DNA from: JBEKHI01 sp050012355
GTDB taxonomy: Bacteria > Actinomycetota > Actinomycetes > Streptosporangiales > Streptosporangiaceae
Reading direction: 5' to 3'
Length of the DNA stretch: 18,326 nucleotides
NCBI GenBank assembly: GCA_050012355.1
Contig: JBEKHI010000139.1
Span: 1 to 18,326 of the forward strand
Shown: positions 1-6,057 of the stretch, piece after piece
Layout of the letters: each line of letters starts with the position of its first letter
How positions within the stretch are numbered: the first letter of the stretch is position 1
Notes under the pieces: model-generated
The model's input: only the letters and a program-made list of their open reading frames with translations
Databases searched by the model: none
What the model was told of the DNA's origin: nothing
Program-made: the position numbers and the translations under genes

Positions 1-2
1 GG

Positions 3-572
3 GCACTCGGCACGTCAAGCGCCGCCGCGCTGCACCCGCTCCGGACGCTCGGGTCGCTGCGCGGCGTCTCGGTCCGCCGGGTGCTGCAGCAGGCCGCGCA
101 CCGTAACGACCTGTTTTGGACCGTCGCGGTGCAGCGGCCCGATTCGCGGGGCTCGATCACCGTCGTTTCGCCTGATCCGCAGGTCAATCCACGCATTGAT
201 TACCACTACCTGTCGGCGGCGTCCGACCTTAGCCGGATGCGGGCCGTGGTCCGGGTCGCGGCGGAGATCCTGCGGTCACGCGCGTTCCGGCCGTGGTTCG
301 CCGAGCTAAGCGAACTGCCGGAGGACACGCTGCGCGACGATCGGTCACTGAACGACTGGCTCCGCTCCCACCTGGCCACCGCCATCCATGCCTGCGGGAC
401 CTGCCGGATGGGCCCGGACCGCGACCCGATGGCGGTCACCGACCAGCGTGGCCGGGTCTACGGCGTCAGCGGCCTGCGAGTCGTGGATACCTCGGTGCTC
501 CCGACGGTCCCGTCCCGCGGCCCGGCCGCCACCGCGGTCATGCTGGGCGAGCGCTTCGCCGACCTGATCTAG
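3..572 (+). CDS. GMC-family FAD-dependent oxidoreductase, C-terminal part (5' end outside window)
   Basis: The frame is open from the left edge and ends at TAG 570-572. The visible 189 residues are the C-terminal substrate-binding and catalytic region of a GMC oxidoreductase, flavoproteins that oxidise alcohols with FAD. Landmarks are NPRIDYHYLS, a long helix, HACGTCRMG (His/Gly-Thr-Cys-Arg-Met-Gly motif carrying the usual catalytic His) and the closing GLRVVDTSVLPTVPSRGPAA then GERFADLI. The second active-site Asn/His that most GMC enzymes carry near this point is not evident; the SRGPAATAV ending recalls the mycofactocin-associated branch (MftG / Rv0697 type) from memory, so I give no gene symbol. 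The N-terminal Rossmann FAD motif is outside the window. The stop overlaps the convergent MocR stop by 3 nt. Confidence 0.88.
   Translation, partial: ALGTSSAAALHPLRTLGSLRGVSVRRVLQQAAHRNDLFWTVAVQRPDSRGSITVVSPDPQVNPRIDYHYLSAASDLSRMRAVVRVAAEILRSRAFRPWFAELSELPEDTLRDDRSLNDWLRSHLATAIHACGTCRMGPDRDPMAVTDQRGRVYGVSGLRVVDTSVLPTVPSRGPAATAVMLGERFADLI
546..564 (+). repeat. Left copy of 19-bp direct repeat flanking the MocR-MFS pair
   Basis: This stretch, GGCGAGCG then C then TTCGCCGACC, encodes GERFAD at the end of the GMC oxidoreductase. The same 19 bases with one change (C to T) occur at 3158-3176 in the same orientation, just past the last recognisable MFS codons. Similarity continues weakly for about 7 nt to the right. 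The motif is G/C-rich, so chance similarity is possible. Confidence 0.5.
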
Positions 573-1990
573 GGCGACAGCAGGTCCGCGATGGCCGCGA
601 TGCCGGGCTCGATGGCTCGTTCGCTGGTGTTGCCGAACCCCATCACCAGGCTCGGCGGCGCCGCGGCCGACGGGTCCGAGCGGAACTGGCTCATCGGGTA
701 CACGCCGACCTGGCGCTCGCGCGCCGCCGCGGCGACCGCGAGTTCGTCCGCGGTGGCCGGCAGATGGGCGACGGCGTGGAACCCGGCCGCGAGGCCGGTC
801 ACCCGGACCGCCGGGGCGTGCCGGGCGAGGGCCGCGGTGAGCGCGGCCCGGCGGGCGGCGTAGATCCGCCGCATCCGGCGCAGGTGGCGGTCGTAGCGGC
901 CGGATTCCAGCAGGGCAGCCAGCGCGAGCTGGTCAAGGACGGACGACCCGCGGTCGCTCATCAGCTTTCGTTCCGCGATCGCGTCCGCCAGCCCCGGCGG
1001 CGCGAGCACCCAGCCGAGCCGCAAGGCCGGCGCCAGTGCCTTGCTCGCGGTGCCGATGACGACGACGCGGTCCGGCTCGAGACCCTGCAAAACGCCGACC
1101 GGCTCGGTGTCGTAACGGAACTCTGAGTCGTAGTCGTCCTCAATTACATAGCCGCCATAACGACGCGCCCAGTCCACCAGGGCCCGGCGGCGGCGGGCGG
1201 ACAGCACGACGCCGGTCGGAGACTGATGCGCCGGGGTGACGACTACCGCCGCGGCGCCGCTGGCCGCGAGCGCGGCGACGTCGAGCCCCTCGTCGTCGAC
1301 GGGAACGAAGCTCACCCGCAGGCCGAGGGCGGTGGCCGCCCTGATGGTCTCGTCCGTATCGGCGTTACCGTAACCGGGATCTTCGAACGCGACGGATCCG
1401 GTCCCGGCCCGCGCCAGGGCCGCGAGCACCAGGTTGATGCCCTGCCCGAAACCGTTGCAGGCGATCAGCCGCTCGCCGGCCGCGTCGGCGGCCCGCACCC
1501 GGCGCAGGTAGGCGGCGAGCACGTCGCGCAGCAGCGGGCTGCCGCGCGGATCCCCGTATCCGAGTTCCGGCGCCTCGATCGCCGAACACGCCTGGCCGGT
1601 CGCCCAGACCCAGTCTCCGCGCGGGAAGCTCGACAGGTCGGGCACGCCGACGTCGAAGTCGGCGATCAGCCTCGGCGGCTCGGGCTTGGCCAGGACCGGT
1701 CGGGGCGGCGATGGCCGGGCGGGCTCCGCCACCCGGGTGGCGGAGCCCGGAGTGGCGGTCAGGTAGCCTTCGCCGAGCAACTGGCCGTAGCACTCCTGCA
1801 CGAGGCCGCGGGATACACCAAGCTCACGGGCCAGTTCGCGAGAGGACGGGAGCCGTTCTCCGCCGCGCAGCCTGCCGTCGCGTATCGCGTCACGCAGCCC
1901 GGCCTCGAGCTGGGCCCGTAGCGGCTGACCACTGCCCCGCTCCAGCCGCAGCAAGAGCTCGGGCCCCAAACCGGACCACTCAACCGCCAT
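569..1990 (-). CDS. MocR/PdxR-type GntR-family transcriptional regulator with aminotransferase-like domain
   Basis: A 473-aa protein with the two-domain MocR layout. The N-terminal GntR winged helix spans roughly residues 20-88 (PSSRELARELGVSRGLVQ). A fold-type I aminotransferase domain covers about 110-473, with AFEDPGYGN, the DDYDSEF PLP-ring Asp region and the Schiff-base lysine in GTASKALAPALRLGW. Such proteins sense PLP or an amino-acid-like ligand and control a nearby gene. The frame is open for a further 231 codons upstream, but those lie antisense to the MFS gene; the ATG at 1990 starts exactly at the GntR domain. It diverges from the MFS transporter, which is the likely target, and both promoters share a CCAGCTGG palindrome. 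HQSPTG replaces the more usual HQYPTG, which is a mild change. Confidence 0.93.
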   Translation of the reverse strand: MAVEWSGLGPELLLRLERGSGQPLRAQLEAGLRDAIRDGRLRGGERLPSSRELARELGVSRGLVQECYGQLLGEGYLTATPGSATRVAEPARPSPPRPVLAKPEPPRLIADFDVGVPDLSSFPRGDWVWATGQACSAIEAPELGYGDPRGSPLLRDVLAAYLRRVRAADAAGERLIACNGFGQGINLVLAALARAGTGSVAFEDPGYGNADTDETIRAATALGLRVSFVPVDDEGLDVAALAASGAAAVVVTPAHQSPTGVVLSARRRRALVDWARRYGGYVIEDDYDSEFRYDTEPVGVLQGLEPDRVVVIGTASKALAPALRLGWVLAPPGLADAIAERKLMSDRGSSVLDQLALAALLESGRYDRHLRRMRRIYAARRAALTAALARHAPAVRVTGLAAGFHAVAHLPATADELAVAAAARERQVGVYPMSQFRSDPSAAAPPSLVMGFGNTSERAIEPGIAAIADLLSP

Positions 1991-2036
1991 GAAATTGGAC
2001 CTTAGCAGTGATCCAGCTGGCCCATACGGTCGAGGT
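1991..2036. promoter_or_regulatory. Overlapping divergent promoters with CCAGCTGG palindrome (MocR / MFS)
   Basis: Rightward: TTAGCA at 2002-2007, 17-nt spacer, TACGGT at 2025-2030, then 6 nt to the MFS ATG, which would give a leaderless mRNA. Leftward: TAAGGT on the minus strand (1999-2004) lies 8 nt before the MocR ATG. The perfect 8-bp palindrome CCAGCTGG (2013-2020) sits in the rightward spacer and just upstream of the leftward -10. A regulator bound there could affect both genes. Assignment to MocR is inferred from position. Confidence 0.55.
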
Positions 2037-3150
2037 ATGAGCACTCGGACGCACCCCGCACCGCTGGTCACCGGCAAGTTGGCACTGGCCTTCATGTCGT
2101 CGTTCGGCTCGCTGGCCGCGTTCTTCCTGATGCTGTCGGTGGTACCGATGGAGGCCAGGTCCACCACCAGCGCCGGGCTGGTCACCGGGGTACTGCTGCT
2201 GGGCACGGTGCTGGCCGAGCTCACGGCCGCCGCGCTCGCGCGACGTTGCGGGTACCGGGTGGTGCTCGCGGCCGGCGCACTGCTGCTCGGGATACCGTCG
2301 CTGGCGCTGATGTCCGGCGGCTCGCCGCTGGTGCTCGCGGCGGCGAGCTTGGCGCGCGGCATCGGCTTCGGGCTGATCGGCGTGGTCAGCGGCGCGCTCG
2401 TCGCGACGTTGCTTCCGCCCGACCGTCGCGGCGAGGGACTCGGGCTGCTCGGGATCGTCGACGGAGTCCCGGCGGTCGTGGCGCTGCCGTCCGGGGTCTG
2501 GCTCGCCGAGCACTGCGGCTTCCCGGTGGTGGCGGTGCTAGCGGCCGCGTTCGCCCTGTTGCCGCTGGCCGCCGCGGGCTGGCTGCCCGCGGGTGACCGC
2601 TCGGCGGGAACGGGAACCGGGCTGCTCGCTGGGCTGCGGCGGCCGGGCCAGGTGCGGCTGGTGCTCATCTTCGCCGCCGTCACCGCGGCGGCCGGGATCG
2701 TCGACTCCTTCCTGCCGCTCGCCTCGCCGCTGGCCGCCGCGGGCCTGTTCGCTCAGGCGGTGGCGGCCACCACCGGGCGCTGGCTGGCAGGACGGTACGG
2801 CGACGCTCGCGGCCACGCCCGGCTGCTGATCCCGGCGCTGGTGATCGCCTTCTTCGGGCTCGCCGGGCTGGCCGCGATGAGCCACCCGGTCGTGGTGATC
2901 GTCGCCATGTGCCTGTTCGGCGCCGGGCTCGGCATCATTGAGAACACCATCTTCGTCCTGATGCTCGAGCGGATGCCCGACTCGGGAGCGGACATCGCCA
3001 GCGCCACCTGGAACCTCGCCTACGACGGCGGCTACGGCGCCGGCCCCGTCATCTTCGGCCTGTTCGCCGGCCGAGCCGGCTACCCGCTCTCCTTCGCCCT
3101 GACCAGCGTCCTAGTGCTCGCCGCGATCCCCGCGGCGAATCGCGACCGGG
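2037..3150 (+). CDS. MFS transporter (drug/metabolite efflux type), no in-frame stop at the expected 3' end
   Basis: About 371 residues from the ATG at 2037 form a hydrophobic multi-span protein of major-facilitator type: first helix near residue 11, R-rich cytoplasmic loop RRCGYR after the second helix, a central loop around LPAGDRSAG and GLLAGLRRPGQ, and further helices to FALTSVLVLAAIPAA. MFS proteins exchange small molecules across the membrane using ion gradients. The end given is where resemblance to a transporter stops (after AANRDRG). As sequenced, the frame stays open to a stop at 3998, across the 62-aa gene and antisense to the aldo/keto reductase. The other two frames stop at 3189 and 3199. 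Loss of the stop by indel or by a rearrangement breakpoint is likely. An ATG at 1989 is also in frame but lies in the MocR promoter. Pairing with MocR suggests induced export. Confidence 0.8.
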
Positions 3151-3157
3151 GGCGCTC

Positions 3158-3176
3158 GGCGAGCGTTTCGCCGACC
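3158..3176 (+). repeat. Right copy of 19-bp direct repeat flanking the MocR-MFS pair
   Basis: GGCGAGCG then T then TTCGCCGACC, 18 of 19 identical to 546-564. One frame of this copy again reads LGERFAD, the same peptide as the GMC C-terminus, before diverging. It lies within about 10 nt of the point where MFS similarity ends and just upstream of the -10 box of the 62-aa gene. Confidence 0.5.
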
Positions 3177-3186
3177 CATCTCGGGT

Positions 3187-3192
3187 TAGGCT
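3187..3192 (+). promoter_or_regulatory. -10 box (TAGGCT) of leaderless promoter for the 62-aa gene
   Basis: TAGGCT is followed by exactly 6 nt and then the ATG at 3199, the spacing expected when transcription starts on the A of ATG. No Shine-Dalgarno sequence is present, and I see no convincing -35 box. Confidence 0.5.
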
Positions 3193-3198
3193 CGATTA

Positions 3199-3387
3199 AT
3201 GGAGATGGAGTACGACCGGCAACGGGTGATCGACGTGCTGCAGCGAACAGGTCAAATGGAGGCCGCCGCCGCGGTGGAGCGGGAATTGCCCGAGCGCGTC
3301 TCGAGGCAAGAACTCGAGGATTTCCTCAAACGGTACGGCATCTGGGGGCAGGAGAACCTCATCAACAACCTGGGCGGAAGCCCCTGA
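3199..3387 (+). CDS. Small conserved actinobacterial protein, 62 aa, unknown function
   Basis: The protein begins MEMEYDRQRVIDVLQRTG and ends YGIWGQENLINNLGGSP. It is acidic and probably all-helical: helix 1 about residues 6-17, helix 2 about 19-29, helix 3 about 35-45, then a short tail. From memory, short proteins with a YDRQRVIDVLRRTG start and an MGGSP-like end occur widely in streptomycetes and relatives without assigned function. There is no signal peptide or membrane segment. An ATG two codons downstream is an alternative start. The gene has its own leaderless promoter and is closed by a strong hairpin, so it is a monocistronic unit despite lying inside the open MFS frame. Confidence 0.8.
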   Translation: MEMEYDRQRVIDVLQRTGQMEAAAAVERELPERVSRQELEDFLKRYGIWGQENLINNLGGSP

Positions 3388-3417
3388 TCCCGGACGTTCC
3401 CGCTGGAACGTCCGGGA
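3388..3417. terminator. Perfect 13-bp hairpin between convergent genes
   Basis: Arms 3388-3400 and 3405-3417 (TCCCGGACGTTCC and its reverse complement) pair perfectly around a CGCT loop, starting on the base after the TGA of the 62-aa gene. There is no U-tract, as is common in actinobacteria. It lies 17 nt past the end of the convergent reductase gene and could stop transcription both ways. Confidence 0.85.
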
Positions 3418-3433
3418 CCGCGGGAACTCCTTG

Positions 3434-4435
3434 TCAGCGGTGGGTGACGCCGGCCCGGGCGAATGTCGCGAGGGTCGGCTTGCGGACCGGCACGTCGCCG
3501 AGCGCCTCGTCGATCGCCGCCAGCGTGTCCGGGCTCAGCTCGACGCCGGAGGCGGCCGCGTTGTCATGCACCTGCTCAGGCCGTGACGCGCCGACGATGG
3601 CGGAGGCCACCTCGGGGCGCCGCAGCACCCAGGCGAGTGCGAGCTGCGCGAGGCTGAGCCCGGCCCCCGCCGCGATGGGCCGCAGCCGGTCCACCGCCCG
3701 GAGCGCGTCGTCGGTCATCAGGCCGTCCATGGTCGGGTTGGTCATCGAATCGCTGGCCGCGCGCGACCCGGGGGGCGGCGCCTCACCGGGACGGTACTTG
3801 CCGGTCAGGATGCCCTGGGCTAGCGGCGACCAGACGATCTGCGAGATCCCGTTCCCGACAGAGAGCGAGAAGACCTCCGCCTCGGGTGCCTGCCACAGCA
3901 TCGAGTACTGCGGCTGGGACGAGACGAACAGGCCGGGACCGCCGATGCCGAGCGCCGCCTCGATCTGCTCAGGGGTCCACTCGCTGAAACCGAGGTAACG
4001 GGCCTTGCCCTGCTCCACGACCTTCAGCAGCGCCTCCACCGTCTCCTCGATCGGCACATCCGGGTCGAAACGATGAGCCTGGTACAAATCAATGTAATCA
4101 GTGCGCAGGCGACGCAGTGAGGCGTCGATCTGCTTGGCGATCTGCGCCGCGGACAGGCCGTGGTCGGCGGGATCGTCCGACATGTTGCCCCAGACCTTGG
4201 TCGCCAGGATGTAAGAATCCCGGGGCCTGCCGGAAAGTATCTCTCCCCACGCCTCTTCGGCGGCCCCCCGGCCATAGACGTTGGCGGTGTCGAAGAAGTT
4301 GATCCCGGAGTCGAACGCGGCGTTGGTACAGTCCCTGGTCTGCTGCGCCTCGACGCCGCCCGCGTAGGTTAGCCACGACCCGAGCGAGATTTCCGATACC
4401 TCGAGATCAGAACTGCCGAGCTTCCGGTAACGCAC
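3434..4435 (-). CDS. Aldo/keto reductase (Kv-beta-like / YhdN-type)
   Basis: A 333-aa NADPH-dependent oxidoreductase of the AKR superfamily, a soluble TIM barrel that reduces aldehydes and ketones. The catalytic tetrad is visible: Asp49 and Tyr54 in FFDTANVYGRG, Lys80 in LATKVWGNM and His121 in LYQAHRFDP. The C-terminal cofactor part contains ALAWVLRRPEVASAIVGAS and RPEQVHDN, typical for NADP binding. The GTG at 4435 is chosen because MRYRKLGSSDLEVSEISLG is the normal AKR N-terminus and a GGAAGGGA ribosome site lies about 9 nt upstream; the ATG at 4468 would add 11 residues and place the start inside the inverted repeat. It diverges from an SDR gene across a palindrome, suggesting shared redox or xenobiotic control. 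The physiological substrate cannot be read from sequence. Confidence 0.94.
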   Translation of the reverse strand: MRYRKLGSSDLEVSEISLGSWLTYAGGVEAQQTRDCTNAAFDSGINFFDTANVYGRGAAEEAWGEILSGRPRDSYILATKVWGNMSDDPADHGLSAAQIAKQIDASLRRLRTDYIDLYQAHRFDPDVPIEETVEALLKVVEQGKARYLGFSEWTPEQIEAALGIGGPGLFVSSQPQYSMLWQAPEAEVFSLSVGNGISQIVWSPLAQGILTGKYRPGEAPPPGSRAASDSMTNPTMDGLMTDDALRAVDRLRPIAAGAGLSLAQLALAWVLRRPEVASAIVGASRPEQVHDNAAASGVELSPDTLAAIDEALGDVPVRKPTLATFARAGVTHR

Positions 4436-4463
4436 AGTTAGGTTCCCTTCCGTTGCTTTCGCT

Positions 4464-4488
4464 CCCATCCAACCCCATGTTGGATGGG
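4464..4488. promoter_or_regulatory. Perfect 10-bp inverted repeat, candidate operator between AKR and SDR genes
   Basis: CCCATCCAAC (4464-4473), a 5-nt spacer, then GTTGGATGGG (4479-4488). It lies 29 nt upstream of the reductase start and 88 nt upstream of the SDR start. The size and symmetry suit a dimeric TetR- or MarR-type regulator. No such regulator gene is adjacent, so its partner is unknown. Confidence 0.6.
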
Positions 4489-4576
4489 TCAGGCAGGGCC
4501 CGTCATTCCAGGTACCATCAGCACCCCCCGGGGTACGTACCCTGGTCAGCGAGCACGACCGACGAGGGAGACTGTG

Positions 4577-5239
4577 ATGCGGGTTGTTATCGCTGGCGGG
4601 CACGGCAAGATCGCGCTGCTGCTTGAGCGGCTGCTGGCCGATCGCGGCGATTCGGTCGCGGGGCTGATCCGGGATCCCGGGCAGTCCGCTGACCTGGTGG
4701 AAGCCGGAGCCGAACCGATCGTGCTCGACCTGGAGCACGCGACTGCCGATCAGGTCGCCGGCGCGGTGCGGGGCGCTGACGCGGTGGTCTTCGCGGCTGG
4801 CGCGGGCCCGGGGAGCGGGGCTGGTCGTAAGGAGACCATGGACCTCGGCGGTGCCGTCCTGCTGGCCGACGGCGCCGAGCGGGCTGGAGTCCGTCGTTAT
4901 GTGATGGTCTCATCCATCGGTGCGGAGAGCCGTTCCGCCGATGACTCGCTCGACCCGGTGTTCCGCGCCTACCTGCGCGCGAAGGCGGCGGCCGACGCCA
5001 ACGTGCTGCCGCGGGCGGCGTTGCGCACGACGATCGTCCGCCCGGGCGGGCTGACCAACGAGCCAGGTACCGCGATGGTCGCGATCGGGGATTCGGTCGG
5101 CCACGGTTCTATCCCGCGGGCCGATGTCGCGGCCGTGCTGCTGGCGGTGCTTGACACCCCGGGTACCGCGGGCCAGAAGTTCGAGCTCATCTCGGGCGGC
5201 ACTCCGGTCGCCGAGGCGGTCGCGCGTCGCGCAGGGTAA
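4577..5239 (+). CDS. NAD(P)-binding atypical short-chain dehydrogenase/reductase (SDR a5-like)
   Basis: A 220-aa single-domain Rossmann protein. The N-terminus VVIAGGHGKIA (residues 3-13) is the nucleotide-binding glycine motif, with Ala in place of the third Gly; Asp51 at the end of a beta strand probably contacts the cofactor. VSSIG at 111-115 and Tyr132-x3-Lys136 (YLRAK) match the SDR active-site order. RTTIVRPGGL and the ending FELISGGTPVAEAVA are typical of the NAD(P)-binding PF13460 group (YwnB-like flavin or quinone reductases and NmrA-like sensors). The ATG at 4577 follows a GGGAG ribosome site by 6 nt; an in-frame GTG at 4574 is possible. Its last 330 nt are overlapped on the other strand by the open whiB frame. 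Confidence 0.9.
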   Translation: MRVVIAGGHGKIALLLERLLADRGDSVAGLIRDPGQSADLVEAGAEPIVLDLEHATADQVAGAVRGADAVVFAAGAGPGSGAGRKETMDLGGAVLLADGAERAGVRRYVMVSSIGAESRSADDSLDPVFRAYLRAKAAADANVLPRAALRTTIVRPGGLTNEPGTAMVAIGDSVGHGSIPRADVAAVLLAVLDTPGTAGQKFELISGGTPVAEAVARRAG

Positions 5240-5497
5240 CCGCGACTGCCCCACCGTTCTCGCGAAGCTGCGGATGGCGCGCCGCTCACCCTCGGTAGTG
5301 CCTCCCCAGATACCGGAGGCAGCGGGCGTGCCCATCGCCCAGGCCAGGCAGGTTCCCCGTACCCCGCAGTCCCGGCAGATGCGCTTGGCCGCCTTGACCT
5401 GGCCCACCGCGGGCCCGGTCGAGCCAACCGGGAAGAACAGATCGGGATCGGCTTGCAGGCACGCCGCTTCATCGCGCCAGCTGGCGTCGTGGATCAT
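4910..5497 (-). CDS. WhiB-family iron-sulfur transcription factor with frame extended into the neighbouring gene
   Basis: The first about 80 residues are a complete WhiB domain: Cys13, Cys41, Cys44 and Cys50 (CX2CX5C after the first Cys) ligate a [4Fe-4S] cluster, followed by the GIWGG turn (62-66) and the basic stretch GERRAIR. WhiB proteins are specific to actinobacteria and their phages and act with the principal sigma factor in redox or developmental control. The ATG at 5497 has a strong AAGGAGG site upstream. Typical small WhiB proteins are about 80-110 aa, but this frame runs to a stop at 4910 (195 aa). The tail beyond residue 86 is antisense to the SDR gene, rich in Arg and lacks recognisable features. 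Either the stop was lost or a frameshift is present; the domain itself (about 5240-5497) is certain, the tail is doubtful. Confidence 0.85.
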   Translation of the reverse strand: MIHDASWRDEAACLQADPDLFFPVGSTGPAVGQVKAAKRICRDCGVRGTCLAWAMGTPAASGIWGGTTEGERRAIRSFARTVGQSRLPCATRDRLGDRSAARDELELLARGTRGVKHRQQHGRDIGPRDRTVADRIPDRDHRGTWLVGQPARADDRRAQRRPRQHVGVGRRLRAQVGAEHRVERVIGGTALRTDG

Positions 5498-5543
5498 CGC
5501 GGTGCCTCCTTCCTCTCGTCTGGTTAGTCTCCCGCCCACAGTT

Positions 5544-5579
5544 GTGCGATGGCATCGCACTAAATGGGTGAGTTACTCA
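5544..5579. promoter_or_regulatory. Two palindromes upstream of whiB, candidate operators
   Basis: GTGCGATG (5544-5551), one base, CATCGCAC (5553-5560) is a perfect 17-bp palindrome 46 nt before the whiB start. Next to it TGAGT-T-ACTCA (5569-5579) is a second perfect palindrome, 11 bp. Both sit where a whiB promoter would be expected. I could not fix -10 and -35 boxes. Confidence 0.55.
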
Positions 5580-5614
5580 ACGCGACTTCCCAGACGGTAT
5601 GAAGGCAAACGATC

Positions 5615-5668
5615 ATGGTGAGCGCTGCACTACCGAGCAAAGAATGCGGGTAGCGCTGCACTCACCAT
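5615..5668. repeat. 54-bp imperfect palindrome containing an inverted outer part and a direct-repeat inner part
   Basis: Outer arms ATGGTGAG (5615-5622) and CTCACCAT (5661-5668) and inner arms CTACC (5630-5634) and GGTAG (5649-5653) are perfectly complementary. Between them on both sides is the same 7-mer CGCTGCA in direct orientation (5623-5629 and 5654-5660), giving an internal loop where only 4 of 7 positions pair. It lies between the whiB promoter region and the terminator of the membrane-protein gene. Confidence 0.7.
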
Positions 5669-5673
5669 GAAAG

Positions 5674-5704
5674 AGCCCGGCCGGGCCGCAAAGAGGGCCG
5701 GGCT
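5674..5704 (-). terminator. Hairpin downstream of the small membrane-protein gene
   Basis: AGCCCGGCC (5674-5682) pairs perfectly with GGCCGGGCT (5696-5704) over a 13-nt loop. On the minus strand it begins 1 nt after the TAA of the gene ending at 5706 and is followed by a short CTTTC. Confidence 0.7.
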
Positions 5705-5705
5705 A

Positions 5706-6005
5706 TTAACCGAGATTCGTGTAGTCGTCGCGGCCGAGCCGCAGGACACGCAGGCTCTGGCCGGTGAACAGCTTGCGCGCGTACCGCACGCTGCTGATAC
5801 CCGCCAGCCCGATGGCCGCGAGGGCCGCCAGTACGGACCCGCCGAACAGGGCGAGGCCGCCGATCACGTGCCCCAGCAGCATCAAGATCACTCCGGCGAA
5901 CAGCGCGACCGGCACGGCCGCCACCAGCAGTACCGCGAGCGCCGCGATCACGATCACCAGCTTGGGCGACGCTATCCGTGTCTGCCCGGCATACCAGCCC
6001 GCCAT
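5706..6005 (-). CDS. Small two-helix membrane protein, unknown function
   Basis: A 99-aa protein with a polar N-terminus (MAGWYAGQTRIASPK), a first hydrophobic segment at about residues 17-43 (VIVIAALAVLLVAAVPVALFAGV and on), a second at about 46-70 (GHVIGGLALFGGSVLAALAA), and a positively charged C-terminal tail (RYARKLFTGQ, RLGRDD) that should stay in the cytoplasm. No family is recognised. The ATG at 6005 is preferred since an AGAGG ribosome site lies about 8 nt upstream; the GTG at 6014 would give 102 aa but abuts that site. It stands alone, closed by its own hairpin, between the whiB and methyltransferase units. Confidence 0.75.
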   Translation of the reverse strand: MAGWYAGQTRIASPKLVIVIAALAVLLVAAVPVALFAGVILMLLGHVIGGLALFGGSVLAALAAIGLAGISSVRYARKLFTGQSLRVLRLGRDDYTNLG

Positions 6006-6057
6006 ATCGCTCACCTCTCAGGCAATCTCACTTCTTGATACAAGATATATCGCGTAT

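Noticed and set aside
293..1921. Plus-strand open frames of 277 and 231 codons opposite the MocR gene.
   Set aside because: Composition is that of antisense reading (Arg, Gly, Pro rich) and MocR motifs are unmistakable on the other strand.
1991..2683. N-terminal extension of the MocR frame by 231 codons.
   Set aside because: It is antisense to transmembrane-coding MFS sequence; the GntR domain begins right at the ATG at 1990.
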